From: Salinimicrobium marinum
GTDB lineage: Bacteria > Bacteroidota > Bacteroidia > Flavobacteriales > Flavobacteriaceae
Direction: 5' to 3'
NCBI RefSeq assembly: GCF_014651535.1
Contig: NZ_BMXB01000013.1
Span: 32,091 to 96,090, forward strand
Length of the DNA: 64,000 nucleotides
Shown here: positions 58,400 to 64,000 of the stretch, one piece after another
How the letters are laid out: the number at the start of each line of letters is the position of its first letter
How positions within the stretch are numbered: position 1 is the stretch's first letter
Program-made: the position numbers and the translations under genes
Notes under the pieces: model-generated
The model's database searches: none
What the model was told of the DNA's origin: nothing
What the model saw: the letters and a program-made list of their open reading frames with translations, nothing else

Positions 58400-58872
58400 C
58401 CTGAAATTTCAATTATCCGTTTCTCAAATCCGTTTTTTATACCTTTTATGAATTCTTCTCTATCCTTGATGTACATGGAATGCACATACAACACCTTTTT
58501 ATCTTCAGAAACATCCATACTCAAGGTTCCCGGGGTAAGGGTTATTAAATTCGCAAGCATTGTGATCTGGAAATCTGAAGATATATCCAGGGGCACAGCA
58601 ACAATTCCCGGAGTCATGTTTAAGTTTGGTGTGATCACCTCATAAGCTACCTGCAGGTTTGCTTTGACCAATTCATATAAAAAGAAAAAGAAGAAAGAAA
58701 CAACCCTTGGAACTAATTTAAAATAATGCACATTGCCGCTTCCCCTGGTAATTACCCAAAGTAGGAAATAACTCAGCAGGAAACCAAACAGTACATTGGC
58801 AAATTCGAAGTTACCGGTAAGGGCGACCCAAATGAAGGTAAGGAGTAAGTTTGCTAAAAATCTGTTTTTCAT
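58396..58872 (-). CDS. mnhE: Mrp/Mnh Na+/H+ antiporter subunit E
   Basis: This 158-residue protein has two to three N-terminal helices and a cytoplasmic domain. The signatures are FEFANVLFGFLLSYFLLWVITR near residue 22 and NLITLTPGTLSMDVSEDKKVLYVHSMY near residue 111. Subunit E is needed for full antiport in most Mrp systems. It overlaps subunits D and F by four bases. Confidence 0.93.
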   Translation of the reverse strand: MKNRFLANLLLTFIWVALTGNFEFANVLFGFLLSYFLLWVITRGSGNVHYFKLVPRVVSFFFFFLYELVKANLQVAYEVITPNLNMTPGIVAVPLDISSDFQITMLANLITLTPGTLSMDVSEDKKVLYVHSMYIKDREEFIKGIKNGFEKRIIEISG

Positions 58873-60395
58873 TTCTCCATTATTCTGGCGTTACTAAAAA
58901 CGGCATCAATATATCCTTCGCTATTCATAAGTTCATACGAGATCCTGGTGGCCAGTGCCTGGATATTTTCTGCTCCAAAACCTACATATAAAGTGATAAT
59001 TGACAGAAATACAATGGGTCCTATGATCTGGAACTTCTTGTAATTCCTTAGCTTATTAAAATAAGGAAAATTTCTGATTTTTTCCACCTTTTCGCCATTC
59101 TTCCAGAAAACTTCTGCCCAGAATCGCACTACTACAAAGAGCGTCAAAAAGCTGGCGAAAAGTATAGCCCCTATTAAAACATAATTTCCGGTTTCAAATC
59201 CCGCTCCTATAAGTGAAAGTTTAGGCCAGAAACCTGAAAGAGGCGGAATCCCTACCAGCGAGAAAAGCGGAATAGCAAAGAGCAGACTCAATAACGGCTG
59301 GTCTGCATATAAACCTCCCAGTTTCTTCATGCTGTTGGTCGCCTTGAGCTTGTAAATTACCCCCGTCACCATAAAGAGGTTTGTCTTTACAAGAATATCA
59401 TGGATAAGGTAAAAAATTGCACCTGCAATAGCCACTTCTGTCATCATTCCCAAACCTGCAATCATGTATCCAATGTGACAAATTACCAGATATGAAAACA
59501 TTTTCCTGATGTTGTTCTGCACCAGCGCACCAATTGCACCACTAAAGAGTGTTAGGACAGCTATGGTGAGCAGAACATTCTGCAGGAAGGTATCGAGTTC
59601 AAAGATGAGGGTAAACACTCTTAAAAGCGCATAGACTCCTACTTTTGTAAGCAACCCCCCAAAAATGGAAGATACCGCAGAAGGAGGTGTATGATAAGAA
59701 GCCGGCAACCAGAAATAAAGCGGAAAAACGGCCGATTTAATTCCGAAGCCAATCAGGAACAATAAAGCATTAACCTGGATGAGCGTTCTGTTCTCCACCG
59801 CAGCCACTTTCCCTGCAAGATCGGCCATATTTAAGCTCCCGGTTAGGCCATATAGCACCGCGATAGCCGTAAGGAATATCACGGAAGCAAGAATGTTAAG
59901 GGTGAAATATTTCATCGCCCCTTCCAGCTGTGCCTTTTCACCACCAATGGTAAGCAGCACAAAGGATGTAATTATTATTATTTCAAACCATACGTAGAGG
60001 TTAAAAATATCCCCTGTAAGAAAAGCCCCGTTCAAGCCCAGAAGCAGAAAATGGAATATGGGAAAATACCCGAATTTAAGGCGAGATGGAATCACAGAAG
60101 CAGAGGAAAAACTGGAAACAGCAACTCCGGCGATGGAAGTTAAAAGAACCAGGGTAGCAGATAATGAATCGGCTACAAAGGTTATTCCGAAGGGAGGAGC
60201 CCAGTTTCCTGCCTGTATGGTTTGGGTTCCGTTCTCCCACACATGGGAAAACAACCAAACCGCCACTCCAAGGTTTAAAAAGCTTCCAATAATACTAATT
60301 CCTTTTTGCCAGCTAATCCTGCTCCATGAGAACATGAGCACAATGGCAAGAAACATTTGAAGTAGTAAAGGATAAAGCAGTAACTGTTCTGTCAT
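58869..60395 (-). CDS. mnhD: Mrp/Mnh Na+/H+ antiporter subunit D
   Basis: Subunit D is homologous to the proton-pumping NuoM/N subunits of complex I. The 508-residue protein has 14 predicted helices; [19 protein letters not shown] near residue 130 holds the key glutamate, and [26 protein letters not shown] near residue 215 holds the lysine and histidine of the proton path. [16 protein letters not shown] near residue 290 follows. It overlaps subunits C and E by four bases. Confidence 0.96.
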   Translation of the reverse strand: MTEQLLLYPLLLQMFLAIVLMFSWSRISWQKGISIIGSFLNLGVAVWLFSHVWENGTQTIQAGNWAPPFGITFVADSLSATLVLLTSIAGVAVSSFSSASVIPSRLKFGYFPIFHFLLLGLNGAFLTGDIFNLYVWFEIIIITSFVLLTIGGEKAQLEGAMKYFTLNILASVIFLTAIAVLYGLTGSLNMADLAGKVAAVENRTLIQVNALLFLIGFGIKSAVFPLYFWLPASYHTPPSAVSSIFGGLLTKVGVYALLRVFTLIFELDTFLQNVLLTIAVLTLFSGAIGALVQNNIRKMFSYLVICHIGYMIAGLGMMTEVAIAGAIFYLIHDILVKTNLFMVTGVIYKLKATNSMKKLGGLYADQPLLSLLFAIPLFSLVGIPPLSGFWPKLSLIGAGFETGNYVLIGAILFASFLTLFVVVRFWAEVFWKNGEKVEKIRNFPYFNKLRNYKKFQIIGPIVFLSIITLYVGFGAENIQALATRISYELMNSEGYIDAVFSNARIMEK

Positions 60396-60745
60396 GAGTA
60401 TTCGTCTGTTGCGTTCATTTCATCTAGATCATCTGTCTTGACCACTTTATGCGCCCTTTTTACCAGGATTATAGCAAAAGATTGCAAGCCAAAACTAATC
60501 ACAATTGCCGTTAAAATTAATGCCTGCGGAAGCGGATCTGAATATGCCTCCAGAAAGGTTTTTGATGCTTCAGGAATAATAGGCGGCTGGCCTTTTGCTA
60601 TTCTTCCTAGCAGGAAAATAAGCAGGTTAGCTCCATTTCCCAGTAAAATTATTCCAATTATAAGCTTAACGAGGCTTCGGCGCAAAATCATATAAATGCC
60701 CGCAGCATAAAGAGTCCCCACCATTATAGCCAGTAATATTTCCAT
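60392..60745 (-). CDS. mnhC: Mrp/Mnh Na+/H+ antiporter subunit C
   Basis: Subunit C is homologous to NuoK. The 117-residue protein has three helices with [35 protein letters not shown] near the start and [22 protein letters not shown] near residue 71, both standard. The sequence after residue 100 is charged and cytoplasmic. It overlaps mnhD by four bases and is three bases downstream of mnhB. Confidence 0.95.
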   Translation of the reverse strand: MEILLAIMVGTLYAAGIYMILRRSLVKLIIGIILLGNGANLLIFLLGRIAKGQPPIIPEASKTFLEAYSDPLPQALILTAIVISFGLQSFAIILVKRAHKVVKTDDLDEMNATDEYS

Positions 60746-60748
60746 AAT

Positions 60749-61168
60749 TTATGTGGATTCTGAAATTGAAAAAATTATAGTTAATGTCACTCCTAATACT
60801 ACGAAGTACACTCCAATATCAAAAAATAAAGCGGTTCCTATATTCCCCAGAACCGACAAGGGAGGCGGAAGCTCCGGAAACCAAAGTCCCGTCATAAATG
60901 GCTTATCGGTAAACAAAGGCCCAATCCCACTCACAAAGGCAAGACCAAGACCGGTTGGCATCAAAAATCCCGGGTGAATCCTAATAAGCTCTTTAGTTGT
61001 CTCGAGACCATTGGCAAAAGCATGAAGCACAAAAGCTATGGAAGCGATCAAACCACCTACGAATCCGCCGCCGGGCAGGTAATGCCCCCGCAGCAATATA
61101 AATACAGAAAAAACCAGCAACAAAGGCAACATATAATTTGATGCAGTTTTTAAAATCAAGGTTCTCAT
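60749..61168 (-). CDS. mnhB: Mrp/Mnh Na+/H+ antiporter subunit B
   Basis: This 139-residue protein has four helices and the MrpB signature VFILLRGHYLPGGGFVGGLIASIAFVLHA near residue 20, followed by PTGLGLAFVSGIGPLFTDKPFM. Subunit A (61208-63526) also has a B-like C-terminal part, as in typical group 1 Mrp operons. It starts 39 bases after the mnhA stop and ends three bases before mnhC. Confidence 0.94.
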   Translation of the reverse strand: MRTLILKTASNYMLPLLLVFSVFILLRGHYLPGGGFVGGLIASIAFVLHAFANGLETTKELIRIHPGFLMPTGLGLAFVSGIGPLFTDKPFMTGLWFPELPPPLSVLGNIGTALFFDIGVYFVVLGVTLTIIFSISEST

Positions 61169-61207
61169 CTGTTAGTTTTTAGTATTGTAATTACTACTTC
61201 AGGAAGA

Positions 61208-63526
61208 TCAATCATTGATATTCCTTTCATCTTTTCTCAGTCTTAGCTTCAGTAAGCTGAAAACCCCCAGCGCAGCTACCGTTAAAACAGAAATCTCTAT
61301 AAGGGTATCTGTCCCTCTGAAATCTACCAGGATTACATTCACTACATTCTTTCCATGAGCAAGGACATAAGCATTATCTGCATAGAACTCACTGATTTCC
61401 TTATTCACCGGTTCTGCAAGCACTTCAAGGGAAATAAGGGTAATGAGGATTCCGAAGAGGGAAGAAAGGATCCCATCTTTAATCCGCATTTTATAATCTG
61501 TGATGGAAAGATATTTTGGCAAACTCGAAAGTACAAGCACAAAAAGAATCACCGTAAGGGTATCGATTGAAAATTGAGTCATTGCCAGATCGGGTGCACT
61601 GTAGATCACAAATAATAAACAAATAGCATATCCAACTATTCCCATTGCTACCACGGCTGTAAGTCGGGATTTGGCCCCCACCACAAAAAGGACCGAGAGA
61701 AACATAACTCCCATGATCACCATTTCGTAATAAGTAACTCTGGAAAATGAAGTAAGATCTAATGGAAAACCTCTGTCTGTGGTAAATAAAGAATACCCCA
61801 CGAGCAGGATCAAAAATAAAATAATGGTCGAAACGTAATTTCGTAAAAAGCCATTCTGAAATAATCCTGTCCATACTTCGGAAAGTTTTCTGAAATTCCT
61901 TCCAAATTCTGTTACCAGATTTTTTGGTGACACCACCTCAAATTTTGCAATAGCTTCTTCTCTTTTAGCTGAAGGCTTTAATACAAAATAGAGCGTTATT
62001 CCAACCGCAAGAGTGATGGCACTTAGAAGCAACACAAGATTGAATCCATGCCATAGTTTAAGATGAACTTCGGATCCTGCTCCACCGACAGCATCTACTA
62101 CAGGTTTTATGAGTGGCCCATCGATTATTGAGGGAAAAACACCAACTATAAGTCCCAGCACGGCAAGAATTGCCGGAGGTACCCACATCAACATTGGGGG
62201 CATATGTACTTTTGAATAATCTTCAGGAAGTTTTCCGGTGAAAGGTTTAATTCCGACTACGAATCCGGCATAAAGAACCAGGATGTTTGTAGCAATGGCA
62301 ATAATGGTTAAGATGACAGACCACTCCTCCATCTGGAGCGTAGCTTCATAGACAAGATCTTTCCCTACAAAACCTACCGTGGGAGGCATTCCGGCGCTTG
62401 ATATGGCAGCCAGAAATCCTATTATAGCCACAGGCCACATCACTTTTCTAAGTCCGGAGAGGACGGTAATATCCCGGGTTCCGGTTTCATGATCAATAAT
62501 CCCCGTCACCAGGAACAAAGTGGCTTTATACAAGGCATGAACAATTATATATACTGCTGCAGCCGTAAGCGCATACTGAGTTCCCAGTCCTATTAAAAAG
62601 ACCAATAAACCAAGTACCGAAATCGTCGAATAAGCAAGAACACCTTTGAGATCGGTTCTAAAGAGTGTGTGTACGGCAGCGTAGAACATGGTTATTCCCC
62701 CTACAATTATAAGCGTTGTATTCCATAATTCTGTATTTCCAAGTACCGGAGTAAACCTTAGCAAAAGATAAATTCCGGCTTTTACCATAGTTGCGGAATG
62801 CAGGTAGGTAGAAACAGGCGTTGGCGCTTTCATCGCTCCCGGCAACCAGAAATGGAACGGAAACTGAGCCGATTTGGTAAAGGCTGCTCCAAAAAGTAAC
62901 AAAACGATCCAGAGATAATATTCACTTTGAGCAATTGCACCGCTTAAGCTCAACATTTCAGAAATACTGTAAGTACCTGCCACACTTCCCAGAAGCAAGG
63001 CCCCTGCAAGAAGCAGGAATCCTCCTGTACCGGTAATGGCAAGCGCAAGGACAGCCGATTTTCGGGAAGCCTCGCTGGTGTTATTAAAACCAATAAGGAA
63101 GAATGAACTTATACTCGTAAGTTCCCAGAAAAGGAACATGGAAAGCAAATTATCTGAAAGTACAAGACCCAGCATTGCCCCCATAAATATTCCGAGGTAG
63201 CCGTAAAACCGGTCGAGGTAGGAATGTCCTTTAAGATATGAAGCGGTATAGGCAAATACCAGAAATCCTATACCAGTTATAAGCAACGAAAATAACAGCG
63301 AGAGCCCGTCGAGTGTAAAGTGTAAATTGAGTCCGAAGGAAGGCACCCATTCATAAGATTGCCTGATCACTTCTCCGTTAGAAACCCTTCCTATAAAACT
63401 GAAAAAGTAAATAAAAAGGCCTAAAGGAATTATTGCTGAAAGAACGGCCAGTTTACCTCTGAAGTATTTCCCGGCAACTACCAAAAACAAAGAAAACAAA
63501 AAGCCTGAAAGTATTGCTGCAAGCAT
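61208..63526 (-). CDS. mnhA: Mrp/Mnh Na+/H+ antiporter subunit A
   Basis: Subunit A is the largest antiporter subunit, homologous to NuoL. The 772-residue protein has over 20 helices. Signatures are DNLLSMFLFWELTSISSFFLIGF near residue 124, FTKSAQFPFHFWLPGAMKAPTPVSTYLHSATMVKAG near residue 218 with the proton-path lysines and histidines, and an MrpB-type C-terminal part after about 650 (YSAPDLAMTQFSIDTLTVILFVLVL, then DFRGTDTLIEISVLTVAALG). It opens the seven-gene ABCDEFG operon that exports Na+ against the proton gradient, fitting a marine life style. Confidence 0.96.
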   Translation of the reverse strand: MLAAILSGFLFSLFLVVAGKYFRGKLAVLSAIIPLGLFIYFFSFIGRVSNGEVIRQSYEWVPSFGLNLHFTLDGLSLLFSLLITGIGFLVFAYTASYLKGHSYLDRFYGYLGIFMGAMLGLVLSDNLLSMFLFWELTSISSFFLIGFNNTSEASRKSAVLALAITGTGGFLLLAGALLLGSVAGTYSISEMLSLSGAIAQSEYYLWIVLLLFGAAFTKSAQFPFHFWLPGAMKAPTPVSTYLHSATMVKAGIYLLLRFTPVLGNTELWNTTLIIVGGITMFYAAVHTLFRTDLKGVLAYSTISVLGLLVFLIGLGTQYALTAAAVYIIVHALYKATLFLVTGIIDHETGTRDITVLSGLRKVMWPVAIIGFLAAISSAGMPPTVGFVGKDLVYEATLQMEEWSVILTIIAIATNILVLYAGFVVGIKPFTGKLPEDYSKVHMPPMLMWVPPAILAVLGLIVGVFPSIIDGPLIKPVVDAVGGAGSEVHLKLWHGFNLVLLLSAITLAVGITLYFVLKPSAKREEAIAKFEVVSPKNLVTEFGRNFRKLSEVWTGLFQNGFLRNYVSTIILFLILLVGYSLFTTDRGFPLDLTSFSRVTYYEMVIMGVMFLSVLFVVGAKSRLTAVVAMGIVGYAICLLFVIYSAPDLAMTQFSIDTLTVILFVLVLSSLPKYLSITDYKMRIKDGILSSLFGILITLISLEVLAEPVNKEISEFYADNAYVLAHGKNVVNVILVDFRGTDTLIEISVLTVAALGVFSLLKLRLRKDERNIND

Positions 63527-63847
63527 AGTAGACGTTCAAAATTCCGTTAATTGCAAATATAGCAGGAAAAAATGAGGTTTTAAACTTGCTATTCATTTTT
63601 AATAATCGGTAAATTTTATCCCTATTTAGAGAAAGACCACACGAAGATTTCTCTACTTTTTTAACAAATAAAAGAAGATCCTGTAAAAGCGGCTTCTGCT
63701 GCTCTGGGTTAGCAGAATCCGAATTGCCAACTACCACTCCCTTCAAACAGAATGTTAAAGAGAGAGCACTTTTTCTTTTAAAAAGTAATGGTTCTATACT
63801 TCAGCAGGAATTTTAAGAACGACCATACTCCTAATCCGTTTAAACAC
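63527..63847. other. Upstream region of mnh operon, no gene supported
   Basis: About 320 bases before the terminator at 63848 hold only a weak minus-strand reading frame (63453-63746) that overlaps mnhA and has no family likeness. The mnhA promoter should lie near 63540-63560, but no clean TAnnTTTG with a TTG was identified. Confidence 0.4.
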
Positions 63848-63886
63848 AAAAAAAGCCTGTCGTAGTGAATACGACAGGCTTTTTTT
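63848..63886. terminator. Terminator before the IS element
   Basis: A 17-bp perfect stem (63848-63864 and 63870-63886) with a 5-base loop has A7 and T7 outer ends. It must belong to a transcript from the left whose gene is not visible, or may insulate the mobile element. Confidence 0.88.
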
Positions 63887-63916
63887 ATTTTGATAATGTC
63901 CCGTCCTAAAATAGCG

Positions 63917-63939
63917 ATACACTAAATTTCACAGTGTAT
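63917..63939 (+). promoter_or_regulatory. Hairpin covering the transposase start codon
   Basis: ATACACT (63917-63923) pairs perfectly with AGTGTAT (63933-63939), the latter including the first two bases of the ATG at 63938. In a transcript entering from outside, this would hide the start codon, a known way IS elements avoid activation by read-through. Confidence 0.5.
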
Positions 63940-64000
63940 GAAACCTCAGGAAAACAAAGGGTATGTGAAGCGTACTCAAAAAGACTACTCGCTTTCTTTT
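63938..64000 (+). CDS. IS3-family transposase OrfA, partial
   Basis: The ATG at 63938 opens MKPQENKGYVKRTQKDYSL and runs off the right edge in frame. The R-T-Q-K-D-Y-S-x-x-F start is how many Bacteroidota IS3 OrfA (helix-turn-helix) proteins begin. Only 21 codons are visible, so this rests on that short match and on the terminal-repeat-like sequence before it. Confidence 0.6.
   Translation, partial: MKPQENKGYVKRTQKDYSLSF

Larger units (their letters stand above)
63897..64000 (+). mobile_element. Left end of an IS3-family-like insertion sequence, partial
   Basis: A candidate left terminal repeat starts TGTCCCGTCCTAAAATAGC near 63897, similar to IS3-family ends of Bacteroidota as I remember them. 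The transposase orfA start follows at 63938. The right end and any target duplication lie outside the window. The exact boundary could be a few bases earlier. Confidence 0.65.

Noticed and set aside
57289..63526. Treating the Mrp cluster as a complex I operon
   Set aside because: MnhA and MnhD resemble NuoL and NuoM/N, but the small E, F and G subunits and the absence of peripheral Nuo genes identify an Mrp antiporter.
63453..63746. 97-codon minus-strand frame upstream of mnhA
   Set aside because: It overlaps the mnhA start, has no family likeness, and its first half lies in A/T-rich intergenic DNA.

Overview
The window looks like a chromosomal segment of a Flavobacteriaceae bacterium (Bacteroidota), probably a marine one near Gramella or Salegentibacter; the genus is an inference. 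The basis is the gene content: gliding genes gldD and gldE, DUF4271, DUF3098, DUF3127, DUF4301 and DUF4199 families, an ATP-type PEP carboxykinase, promoters of the TTG-N19to21-TAnnTTTG type in place of -35/-10 boxes, and no visible Shine-Dalgarno sequences. Almost every gene is intact and most order is typical core-genome order. No rRNA, tRNA or CRISPR array was seen. The only mobile element is the left end of an IS3-like element at the right edge.

Layout. 1-3280: pyrC (cut by the window) and a GT2 glycosyltransferase, divergent from DUF4271 and hemD. 3351-9858: pckA, DUF423, a saccharopine dehydrogenase-family gene, a small unknown gene plus ferritin, a membrane zinc peptidase and ald. 9964-17147: leuS, then a forward run ftsX-DUF3098-uppP-truB-TonB-like-tag. 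17179-23030: fatty acid hydroxylase, aat, DUF3127, flavin reductase, a histidine kinase, HIT, greA and a Rieske-like lipoprotein. 23214-29623: a TonB receptor behind a TPP riboswitch and terminator, then a hybrid histidine kinase convergent with a sigma-54 response regulator. 29888-36003: two paralogous small secreted proteins flank a tightly overlapped five-gene unit (thiamine-binding protein, PnuC-type transporter, NadR-like kinase, DUF4301, arfB); GGGP synthase and a phosphopantetheinyl transferase follow. 36067-44527: ahcY, two DUF2007 genes, DUF3332, rplU-rpmA, DUF4199, an M16 peptidase pair and a 46-residue membrane protein. 44599-51333: EamA transporter, the gldD-gldE-ssb-mutY block, HU, a tiny basic protein and RNase G. 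51421-57738: serine hydrolase, recX, SnoaL-like protein, a JmjC-like cupin, a SET-domain protein, an aminotransferase remnant, a DUF2007/zinc-ribbon protein and MgtC. 57735-63526: a complete seven-gene Mrp Na+/H+ antiporter operon.

The observations I would follow up first are these. A 17-bp palindromic repeat lies in frame inside leuS, appears again inside a composite intergenic element at 18752-18888, and has a near copy at the predicted 5' end of the leuS transcript. The vitamin/nucleoside salvage-like unit has a 15-bp palindrome over its promoter. A terminator-like hairpin sits directly after the predicted greA start site. Two secreted paralogs share a conserved block in their 3' untranslated regions. 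A DUF3127 protein ends in an SSB-type acidic tip. All functions are read from sequence motifs and remembered family features; no database search was run.
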